Shown here: positions 9,501 through 12,366 of the stretch, piece after piece
How the letters are laid out: each line of letters begins with the position of its first letter
Numbering within the stretch: the stretch's first letter is position 1
DNA from: Amoebophrya sp. AT5.2
Taxonomy: Eukaryota > Sar > Dinophyceae > Syndiniales > Amoebophryaceae
Direction: 5' to 3'
Assembly: GCA_005223375.1 (NCBI GenBank)
Contig: RXOD01005828.1
Span: 1 to 12,366, forward strand
DNA: 12,366 nucleotides
The notes under the pieces: generated by a model
What the model was told of the DNA's origin: nothing
Database searches by the model: none
Seen by the model: only the letters and a program-made list of their open reading frames with translations
Translations under genes and position numbers: made by a program

Positions 9501-12366
9501 GGACGAAACGCGCGAAGTCGTCGTTTGGTGCTTCCCCACCGCCGAGGGCGCGTTTTCGGACAAGTTGGTGGTCACCGTCGACGACAACCCGGAGACCACT
9601 GTGATCCCGCTCGCCGCCGCCGGCGTCGTTCCCCGCATCGAGGTGAGCAGCCAAAGCCTGGACTTCGAGCGGTTGATGCTGCGGCAGTCGGACGTGCGGG
9701 AGATGACGCTGACGAACCCTGGCAGCGTGAATGTGTTCTGGAAGCTGAACAACTTCTACGGCAAGGACCTTCCCGAAGTCGGTGAGGACGGGGAGCCCGT
9801 GGTCGACGACACCGACCCGGCCGAGCTCGAATTCACCATCCCGCCGCAGTTCTCCATCGAGCCGAAGGAGGGGACGCTGGCGCCCGGGTCGAGCGTCAAA
9901 GTGAAGGTCGTGTTCAAGGCGAGCCGGGCGAACCTGTACAACTTCAAGCTGCGGTTCGCGCTCCAGGACACAGAGGGCTTCTACAGCTCGGCCCTCGCGA
10001 AGCTGGAGCAGGAGCACCCGAAATCTCTCCTGGACGGCGGGGACGAGCTCCCGAAGATCGTCCACAATCCCGTCGAGCTGGTCGCGAGCGAGGTTGAGGT
10101 CGCGGGCGAGTGCTTCAAGGTGGACGTCGGGGTGGAGTTCCCGAACGAGCGCGGGTTGGACTTTGGCAGCCTGCGGGTCGGGGAGACGAAGGAACAGACG
10201 TTCGAGATCGTGAACCACGGGAAGTACTCGCTGAAGTACGACCTGAAGATCAAGAAGCGGTCCATCATGGAGATTTTGTCCATCAAGGACGAGGTCGGGC
10301 GCAGCGTCGAGATCGCGCCCGAGGAGCGGCGCGTGATCAAGGTCTCCGCGGTTTCCTTCCGCGAGGTGCGGATCGTGGATGCGCCGGAACTGCACCTCCG
10401 GATCTTCGAGGCGCGGTCGATGGAGCGCGTGGAGCCGGCCATCCCGCCGATCAAGGTTTCCGTGCAGGCCGCCTACAACGGGTTCACGGTGACGCCGCCG
10501 CGCGGACTGAACTTCGGGCCGGTGAAGTCCGGCGCGGAGCCGAAGACGCGCACCTTCGAGATACGGAACGACGGCGTGTTCGCTTTCGAGTGGTGCTTGA
10601 TGGACCTGAACCAGCTGATGTCGGACCCCAACCTGATCGCCGAGAAGCAGGCGATCGGCTCCCCGCGCACGAAGGGCGGCTCGCCGCGTGCCGGCGGGTC
10701 GCCGCGGAGTGGGCGCGGGAGTCCGCGCTCGCCGGGGCGGGGGGGCAAGGTCGAGCGGTACATAGATCCGAGCGTGCTGGCGAGGCCGCCGGGGGAGTAT
10801 TTCAAAGACACGCTGCAGATCGGGCCGTTTGAGGTTTCGCCCGCGATGGGCTCGCTGGATCCGGTCGCGGAGGACGGGGAGAAGTCGGTCGCGAAGATCA
10901 CGGTGAAGTTCAACCCGTCGGGCGATCGCGACGAGGACAAAAAGCTGGGTCTGTGGGTGGCCGGCGTGGAGCCGAATTTGGCGGACCAGATCCGGGTGGG
11001 GGACATCAACTCGCTGGTGTACCTGCTGACCGCGCAAAGTTGCATCCCCGGGATCGACACGAACATCCAGTGGGTCTTCGAGGAGCAGTACTGCGCGCGG
11101 TCCCTGGAGGATGCCATCGCCACCGCGGGCCGGGTTGACATCAAGTGCTACGCGGAAGAGGAGCGGGTGTTTTCCTTCGGGCCGTGCCTGGCGGGCAGCA
11201 CCGGCGAGCCGCAGAGAGAGCGGTTGAGGATCACGAACCCGCGGGGGATCAACTGCGAGGTGAACTTCAGCGTGAAGCCGAAGACCGCCGCAGCCACCGG
11301 CGACTTCCCGTTCGAGATCCAGCCCGCGCAATTGTTGATCCCCCCACACGAGCACCGGTACGTGACGGTGTCGTTCGCGCCGCCGCAGCTCCAGACGTAC
11401 TGCGCGATTTTCGAGGCGAAGGTGACGGACGGGACCGACCCCCGGTCGAACTATCTGACCTTCGAGATGCGCGGCGACGGCACCGTCCCGTCGATCACGT
11501 TGGAGGGTGTCGACGCGTTGACGGAGGGCCAGTTCGACTTCGGGAAGCTGCAGCTGGGGCGGGAGCACTCCATCCAGTTCCGGCTGCAAAACGACGGCAT
11601 CATCCCGGCGACGGCGCGGTGCGAGATTCTGGACGGGGAGGGCAACGGCGTGACGGACACCATCCCGCACTTCTCGGTGATTTGCCCGAGCACCATCAAC
11701 CTGGACCCGGGGAAGGACTACCAGTTCAGGGCGAAGTTTCACCCGTGCCACGTCGGCGGTCCGTACCTTCAAAAGTTCCGCGTGTACACGATCCACAACC
11801 CGTTCGAGGACGTGACGCTGGGTCTCACGGGCGAGGGGTTTGTGCAGGACGTCTGCTGGGATCTGATGAACCAGCCCAGCATCGGGGAAGACATCGAATT
11901 GCTCGACCTCGACATGTCGCTGGAGGTGTCTCCCTTCGATCCGCCGTACAATTTAGGTGCCGGCGCGAAACAGGCAAAAGTGCGGCCCCCCGCGCCCTTC
12001 GACGAGCTGGGGCTGGGCGAGCTTCCCGTGGGGAGCAAGAAGAAGCAGACGATCTTCCTGAAGAACGGATCGAAGAAGACGATTCGGTTCGAGTTCCCGG
12101 AGACGCTGCCGGCGCCCTTCGCCGTTTCCGCGGAGATGGCGGAGAACACGAGCGAGACCGCGAATCTGAAGTTCGTCCCGTCCTGCGGGCACATCCCGGC
12201 GGGGAGCAAGAAGAAGATCACCGTCGTGTTCCAGCCGGTGGAAAAGGTTTCCGCCGAGCTGGTGGAGATTCCCTGCAAGATCCAGGACATCGAGTTCGTT
12301 TCCACGCCGGACGGATCTGGGGGGGGCGCGTCCGCGAGCCAGGGCGAGGACGGTGGTGCCGGTGGG
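101..12366 (+). CDS. HYDIN: HYDIN-like central-pair protein, partial at both ends, six exons
   Basis: Best join: about 101-540, 697-1039, 1278-1697, 1818-2231, 2436-4148, 4294-12366 (about 3,800 codons). HYDIN is a giant scaffold of the C2b projection of the axonemal central pair; its loss impairs ciliary beating and causes hydrocephalus in mice and primary ciliary dyskinesia in humans (established). Seen here: about 18 ASH/MSP-type beta modules marked by D/N-F-G strand motifs (368, 2052, 2589, 2928, 3237, 3993, 5317, 5695, 8875, 10159, 10510, 11173, 11536 among them), an adenylate-kinase-like domain at 6802-7300, and a coiled coil after it. HYDIN-diagnostic strings include TEREKFIVPIGA, RIPGDG, LVVDLDGVGQE, FGPLLIG and QNDGIIPA, all in the order known from animal HYDIN. 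The true start codon lies upstream of the window and the C-terminal part lies beyond its end. Identity is very secure; the exact ends of the first two exons are not. Confidence 0.95.
541..696 (+). other. Intron 1 (156 nt, GT-AG, phase 2)
   Basis: Donor CAA|GTACCT and acceptor CACCAG|G. Composition drops to A/T-rich and HYDIN similarity stops. Removal rejoins a split Lys codon and restores the ASH module across the junction. The length is a multiple of three, but an in-frame TGA at 635-637 means retention would truncate the protein. Confidence 0.88.
697..1039 (+). CDS. HYDIN: HYDIN exon B: end of second and start of third ASH module
   Basis: The first G completes the Lys codon from exon A; codons then run from 698. 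It encodes RCDAVYERDLVLTYGD, then a strand region (DIQFEMKNVMMNDTYIALM) and the conserved VDIINNSDHAVDFSWRAF, which matches the HYDIN position where a beta module is followed by a charged helix. The exon ends in that helix (QQKLKLGVQLKEEETEEQL). The 3' boundary is not settled: GTA donors at 1007 and 1040 are both in the required phase 0. I prefer 1040 because the extra residues (FVEQMALEM) resemble the acidic helix found at this point in HYDIN. The frame meets a stop at 1091-1093, so the exon must end before that. Confidence 0.8.
1040..1277 (+). other. Intron 2 (about 238 nt; donor 1040 or 1007)
   Basis: The acceptor is well supported: pyrimidine-rich CTCTCCGTCTCCCTCGGTTCAG ends at 1277 and the next codon, GAG at 1278, opens a HYDIN frame. 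The donor is either CAC|GTACTT at 1040 or TTC|GTAGAA at 1007, both phase 0. The interval also contains a near-perfect donor, CAA|GTAAGTAG, at 1208, and an acceptor-like CTCGTCTCAG ending at 1136. These could mark an unrecognised small exon, but the phases do not join cleanly with the two preferred donors. Confidence 0.7.
1278..1697 (+). CDS. HYDIN: HYDIN exon C: charged helix plus ASH module
   Basis: Frame 0, 140 codons. It opens with an acidic and basic helical stretch (EPDELESDEETRPEKRG, then KRKYANIAKAVLEDP) and enters a full ASH module. The string DTIFAIEPLSGRIWAKS is the HYDIN hallmark of this module, followed by ALHYHCLAYCSIVGQQERIP and VGHGIGPKAAFSYDEMDVGD (DVG at 1611-1619) and MHRYEVDIVNQGDIAVNYEL. 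The donor at 1698 follows a complete CTG codon. The assignment rests on continuous agreement with known HYDIN sequence over the whole exon. Confidence 0.93.
1698..1817 (+). other. Intron 3 (120 nt, GT-AG, phase 0)
   Basis: Donor CTG|GTAAAG and acceptor GAACAG|A, with T-rich sequence in between. It contains an in-frame TGA at 1752-1754, so retention would end translation. Removal joins NYELV to IPNTSPFGSKF, which continues the ASH module without gap or insertion. Confidence 0.92.
1818..2231 (+). CDS. HYDIN: HYDIN exon D: ASH modules with the RIPGDG signature
   Basis: Frame 0, 138 codons. It encodes SKFAFTPSSGRLEVDGQET, then FCPNILGEFHETFLWEL, which matches HYDIN almost residue for residue, and PTFHFDMERINFGTVSFGFL with NFG at 2052-2060. 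The conserved RIPGDG follows, and the exon ends in a strand (VLLPNCSQKIQ) that continues directly into exon E. Both boundaries fall between codons. This is one of the most strongly conserved stretches of the gene and anchors the orthology call. Confidence 0.95.
2232..2435 (+). other. Intron 4 (204 nt, GT-AG, phase 0, open in frame)
   Basis: Donor CAG|GTAAGG, close to the general eukaryotic consensus, and acceptor GCTCAG|A. The insertion it would encode is hydrophobic and unlike HYDIN, and removal gives the HYDIN-like join KIQ-IDFISAQ. The length is 68 codons exactly and there is no stop in the coding frame, so an unspliced transcript would still be read through. Confidence 0.92.
2436..4148 (+). 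CDS. HYDIN: HYDIN exon E: four to five ASH modules
   Basis: Frame 0, 571 codons. Modules in order: IDFISAQ to LVVDLDGVGQELGSVPITA with SFG at 2589; a unit with DWG at 2928 (VEVETNKLDWGNTKC, VTNNSVIDASVRCF, SLWSVKPKKL); a unit with DFG at 3237 (KVDFGTVYATQTHTRD, VENRGRKARRLVW); a unit starting EFIAPLLQLSMQSLEY; and one with DFG at 3993 (GEVVFPNLVFDGLAVDFG, IRVSNPYPLPVDFEF). A charged insert of about 30 residues (3340-3440, rich in Lys, Glu and Asp) lies where HYDIN also carries a variable loop. The pairs ADHPQKDSVDL and NPYPLPVDF match HYDIN closely. The exon ends at CAG|GTAGGC. Confidence 0.95.
4149..4293 (+). other. Intron 5 (145 nt, GT-AG, phase 0)
   Basis: Donor CAG|GTAGGC and acceptor GATCCAG|G. 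It moves the coding frame from 0 to 1; in the downstream frame an in-frame TGA at 4264-4266 closes the exon on the left, supporting the acceptor at 4293. The join gives DVPLGQ-VFDVLPIGG, and VFDVLP followed by a G-x-x-x-S turn is the HYDIN motif expected here. The intron carries a 13-bp direct repeat, listed separately. Confidence 0.92.
4219..4258 (+). repeat. 13-bp direct repeat in intron 5
   Basis: ATCGACCGTCAAA occurs at 4219-4231 and again, identical, at 4246-4258, with 14 bp between the copies. The intron is only 145 nt long, so an exact 13-mer pair is unlikely by chance, though short-range slippage could produce it. Confidence 0.75.
4294..12366 (+). CDS. HYDIN: HYDIN exon F: giant exon, ASH modules, ADK-like domain, coiled coil
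   Basis: Frame 1, 2691 codons without a stop, still open at the window end. Order: ASH modules to about 4790 (VFDVLPIGG, ILFTQTVERDLCIRNMGQVP, FCPGIPDFVEEYV); basic Ser/Lys linker; ASH with DFG at 5317 and 5695; a module with the HYDIN string YSADFDEQYKLEEQ; acidic spacer; ADK-like P-loop domain; coiled coil; low-complexity linker; then ASH again from about 8400 (TRWVIPPQSKMRIFVKYF, YEFGPLLIG, VVVWCFPTAEGAFSD, SLDFERLMLR, GLDFGSLRVG, GLNFGPVKSG, VFSFGPCLAG, FDFGKLQLG, GELPVGSKKK). This is the HYDIN order. The product is presumably axonemal, in the central pair, by family knowledge. No membrane segment or signal peptide is seen. Confidence 0.95.
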   Translation, partial: MFDVLPIGGTIESGSSVDVQFTYFGLGNRKVETHFVCLCDGGPDYTVAVSGTASDVEYRLDKIGGVQDGMAVGDILFTQTVERDLCIRNMGQVPFYYSVDMTTLKRPLCVDIFPQTGLIHPEDKTFLKIRFCPGIPDFVEEYVLIAVAHYEPIKFKITGRGIFPGVVLELERAERETHLLKLEAARAVVQKQLEAKNGGNVEMIDGPTTLVALGDNKKSKSKKPSDKGGSSGGERSDNTRPPSASSKGSAAKKSKKGAETVSNGTPRSGTQTAVANRERQQMLLLLDAEVDRQHLCEILLQQEEELFLQQRAAPNSTTTSKPNKKKGKKKDPGVVAASYVCDFGYIVLGHSKKKNIVLHNVYHDTVQFELKKKELADYGFSVEPQNAKTIPAHDKITLTCEAYSSSPEEDAAAAVAKQQKDANDPLVQGEGPVSFSWKIPVKNGPQYEVHLKASFVLPEIVVSSEHIDFGRVLVGQKKIVTISIKNKKPVPIEWSYKTPKASGGKPMPKWDVVWTVTPDHGVLAPEEIQWVEVAFTPNCANAFKQKLGLKVKDNPHKKVVTCVGQGDVLSLNLDRHDIQLAPVLPYYERSLQGLYLENPTDYPITVYSADFDEQYKLEEQMLDIYEHDALYKYCEFPIRSDPSVTWPDVVDTWNQDSERQQWAAKRLERKKERDDELLAKKEQFDGSRADGAKEITVLELQKEFLKKVADYWEQEYYAIKDERDEDLPMKINPETGAYDENGVPEKMPWEDLPDDIPTREEQEDYYLWVWEPGTDGNEDEGRFVRDPIWDPKNIKPVVCQQPEIKTERDHQVAAMLDLGLEETQFPHRVMPARVRENVFVHGCQRSGRTKWANQIHASTQRAFLSIDAAVEWALSGSAAGLFETEFLDKIREQITEREQLWESDAAAKAEYEAKIEFKATLLSDDLKDEAALAAAATRFPTYDLDFEDVGVIVKKRLALCDFNTGFILNSFDSSVKYLTPESVLKLLFSLDEKVRFFFMEPSHKDPDAIEGSDAEGEKTGAGGSSDAANNAEKEPEVELTEEEKEQKRIETFEADFQAFLDLRQQEIEAEIDNLKAQVTALETKVQESSADEDMDNKDEVEILEKRIESGRAEMEVLKKINVSQNRECFDFYKNLILETVKPVNEKKAEEARQLALEQQKLRAKKKGNKGTTSASAAASELGAGSSKGSSPAHSQHPAGQIVGAPTSPEDDFHIVSIVPLPYDKESRRHLPEPHDLMSPPKIPEDPKLPEPSHRQIVYQPKLERDFDFDESYKAAKHNFSILTRLGQAPEPLISEEQRLAMAAAEKKGKLDAVAEAGSGKEKEAEDGEHDEQGAGDGAPAGEELAEEEDAGPPKTEEELLDLAQCTNQTRWVIPPQSKMRIFVKYFSDTVEAVNCRLHFEIVQGYHYLHNDPKLVKEFQTHSFAIIDANEEKALAEMTPEERAALEDKSPGGKDAKDKKANKAGNPLAFQMPSPPVVLWRQMVTVSGVAAFPHINSNPTNIFMRRIRSRPQPPVFISRQYISNKDLYEFGPLLIGKNVEARQFYTEEMLRMPKKAQLTLDRQIAEKESSGAVFAAFDGITTRSTKESWAGSSSTGGGEQALDENGQPIVAERRAPLTEEEKAERRAAMRLEQEKDNQLLFLRKHVECFRITNNSLFPVRAFFCLASSQTVEGTTATVADKLKQAKDLVSSAGDGASISAEQYEALIPTIENSLPFPRADFDSYPFVVTPEVMELKQDETREVVVWCFPTAEGAFSDKLVVTVDDNPETTVIPLAAAGVVPRIEVSSQSLDFERLMLRQSDVREMTLTNPGSVNVFWKLNNFYGKDLPEVGEDGEPVVDDTDPAELEFTIPPQFSIEPKEGTLAPGSSVKVKVVFKASRANLYNFKLRFALQDTEGFYSSALAKLEQEHPKSLLDGGDELPKIVHNPVELVASEVEVAGECFKVDVGVEFPNERGLDFGSLRVGETKEQTFEIVNHGKYSLKYDLKIKKRSIMEILSIKDEVGRSVEIAPEERRVIKVSAVSFREVRIVDAPELHLRIFEARSMERVEPAIPPIKVSVQAAYNGFTVTPPRGLNFGPVKSGAEPKTRTFEIRNDGVFAFEWCLMDLNQLMSDPNLIAEKQAIGSPRTKGGSPRAGGSPRSGRGSPRSPGRGGKVERYIDPSVLARPPGEYFKDTLQIGPFEVSPAMGSLDPVAEDGEKSVAKITVKFNPSGDRDEDKKLGLWVAGVEPNLADQIRVGDINSLVYLLTAQSCIPGIDTNIQWVFEEQYCARSLEDAIATAGRVDIKCYAEEERVFSFGPCLAGSTGEPQRERLRITNPRGINCEVNFSVKPKTAAATGDFPFEIQPAQLLIPPHEHRYVTVSFAPPQLQTYCAIFEAKVTDGTDPRSNYLTFEMRGDGTVPSITLEGVDALTEGQFDFGKLQLGREHSIQFRLQNDGIIPATARCEILDGEGNGVTDTIPHFSVICPSTINLDPGKDYQFRAKFHPCHVGGPYLQKFRVYTIHNPFEDVTLGLTGEGFVQDVCWDLMNQPSIGEDIELLDLDMSLEVSPFDPPYNLGAGAKQAKVRPPAPFDELGLGELPVGSKKKQTIFLKNGSKKTIRFEFPETLPAPFAVSAEMAENTSETANLKFVPSCGHIPAGSKKKITVVFQPVEKVSAELVEIPCKIQDIEFVSTPDGSGGGASASQGEDGGAGG
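4939..5290 (+). other. Basic low-complexity linker with a Gln/Glu helix
   Basis: Within exon F, between two ASH modules. A Lys/Ser/Gly-rich part (KKSKSKKPSDKGG from 4942, AAKKSKKG near 5041) leads to a Gln/Glu/Leu helix (RQQMLLLLDAEV, LLQQEEELFLQQR) and a second basic cluster (KPNKKKGKKKDP to about 5290). Vertebrate HYDIN also has a poorly conserved spacer here. A basic stretch could contact tubulin's acidic tails, but that is only a guess from charge. Confidence 0.7.
5186..5204 (+). repeat. 8-bp inverted repeat with 3-nt loop, CAG/CTG-rich coding segment
   Basis: TCCTCCTG (5186-5193) and CAGGAGGA (5197-5204) are exact reverse complements around CAG. A similar 7-bp pair, GCAGCAG and CTGCTGC, lies at 5130-5136 and 5140-5146 around ATG. 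Both fall in the Gln/Leu/Glu-rich helix and probably reflect its codon content (CAG, CTG, GAG) rather than a selected hairpin. Confidence 0.5.
6241..6780 (+). other. Charged spacer before the ADK-like domain, Trp/Tyr-rich
   Basis: Starts as a basic and acidic helix (KRLERKKERDDELLAKKEQ) and passes to LELQKEFLKKVADYWEQEYY, then to an acidic, proline- and aromatic-containing stretch (EKMPWEDLPDDIPTREEQED, YYLWVWEPGTDGNEDEG, RDPIWDPKNIKP). Vertebrate HYDIN has a spacer at this place that is also acidic, but I do not recognise this Trp-rich sequence. It may be a lineage-specific docking segment. Confidence 0.6.
6802..7300 (+). other. Hydin adenylate-kinase-like P-loop domain
   Basis: Within exon F. 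A beta strand (NVFVHG) runs into a P-loop, GCQRSGRT, at 6817-6840, followed by KWANQIHASTQRAFLSIDAA, matching the HYDIN pattern of P-loop, helix and a strand ending SID. About 80 helical residues follow, then the second hallmark: RLALCDFNTGFILNSFDSS (from 7159) and a helix LTPESVLKLLFSL with the strand VRFFFMEPS. This corresponds to the region known in HYDIN as an ADK-like domain. The invariant Walker A Lys is Arg here (CGC at 6835-6837), and I see no convincing LID region. Catalytic activity is therefore doubtful, and a structural or nucleotide-sensing role is equally possible. Confidence 0.82.
7393..7800 (+). other. Coiled-coil segment following the ADK-like domain
   Basis: Two long charged helices without proline: VELTEEEKEQKRIETFEADF continuing through DLRQQEIEAEIDNLKAQVTA to about 7560, an acidic break (SSADEDMDNKDE), then EILEKRIESGRAEMEVLKKI to LALEQQKLRAKKKGNKG. 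The heptad-like Leu/Ile/Val spacing suggests a coiled coil. Vertebrate HYDIN carries a Lys/Glu/Gln-rich helical stretch in the same place. Confidence 0.7.
7801..8395 (+). other. Low-complexity linkers flanking a short conserved HYDIN segment
   Basis: A Ser/Ala/Gly-rich stretch (TTSASAAASELGAGSSKGSS) leads to DDFHIVSIVPLPYDKESRR, which resembles the short hydrophobic strand with proline that HYDIN has between its helical region and the next ASH module. An acidic Ala/Gly/Glu linker follows (AGSGKEKEAEDGEHDEQG, then EELAEEEDAGPPKTEEEL). The ASH string resumes with TRWVIPPQS at about 8398. Confidence 0.65.
10657..10746 (+). repeat. GSPR amino-acid repeats inserted in an ASH module
   Basis: GSPR is encoded at 10657, 10678, 10696 and 10717, and a further Ser-Pro at 10729, in a Gly/Arg-rich context. 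The units are spaced 21, 18 and 21 nt apart. The insert lies after EWCLMDLNQLMSDPNLIAEK, in the loop where HYDIN also carries a variable, Ser/Arg-rich insert. Each Ser-Pro-Arg uses different codons. Confidence 0.85.
12030..12216 (+). repeat. 16-bp direct repeat encoding GSKKK twice in one ASH module
   Basis: GGGGAGCAAGAAGAAG occurs at 12030-12045 and 12201-12216. It encodes GSKKK just before two beta strands of the last ASH module in the window (ELPVGSKKKQTIFLKN and HIPAGSKKKITVVFQP). ASH modules commonly place a P-x-G-S/x-K turn before these two strands, so the identity likely reflects convergent use of the same turn plus codon bias. Confidence 0.6.

Noticed and set aside
8938..11796. A 952-codon open frame on the minus strand
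   Set aside because: It lies wholly opposite exon F, whose HYDIN reading is unambiguous. Its product is Arg/Val/Leu/His-rich without any recognisable domain. Long antisense frames are expected where the sense codons are G/C-biased at third positions.
12240..12366. Possible end of the gene or start of an intron near the Gly/Ser-rich window end
   Set aside because: No stop codon and no GTA-type donor like those of the other introns; the frame stays open and the Gly-rich residues read as an ordinary inter-module linker.

Overview
The window holds one gene read left to right on the + strand: a large internal piece of a eukaryotic HYDIN homologue (hydrocephalus-inducing protein). HYDIN is a giant scaffold of the central-pair apparatus in motile cilia and flagella. 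Both ends are open: the 5' exons lie before the window and the reading frame still runs at base 12366. I see no second gene on either strand, no RNA gene, no mobile element, no CRISPR array, no gene promoter and no polyadenylation end.

The source is a eukaryote, since the coding sequence is broken by GT-AG introns that join in correct phase. It should have a motile flagellum at some life stage, because HYDIN serves the axoneme. Exons are rich in G/C at third codon positions and introns are visibly richer in A/T. A GC-rich protist or alga fits, but nothing here fixes the lineage. The standard genetic code works throughout.

Layout: an upstream intron tail (1 to about 100); exon A (about 101-540); intron (541-696); exon B (697 to about 1039); intron (about 1040-1277); exon C (1278-1697); intron (1698-1817); exon D (1818-2231); intron (2232-2435); exon E (2436-4148); intron (4149-4293); and one giant exon F (4294-12366 and beyond), which is 2691 uninterrupted codons. 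The joined product in the window is about 3,800 residues, against roughly 5,100 for the complete vertebrate protein.

The protein is a long string of ASH/MSP/PapD-like immunoglobulin-fold modules. Each carries a recurrent D/N-F-G strand motif, and about 18 such units can be counted. In the middle of exon F the string is interrupted, as in animal HYDIN, by an adenylate-kinase-like P-loop domain (about 6802-7300), followed by a coiled coil and low-complexity linkers; the ASH string then resumes. Module order matches known HYDIN from one end to the other, so this is an orthologue and not just another ASH protein.

This is conserved cilium biology rather than a new system. Points worth a second look are an Arg in place of the Walker A Lys, introns confined to the 5' third, an intron that could be retained in frame, a GSPR-repeat insert inside one ASH module, and an unresolved splice pattern between 1007 and 1277.
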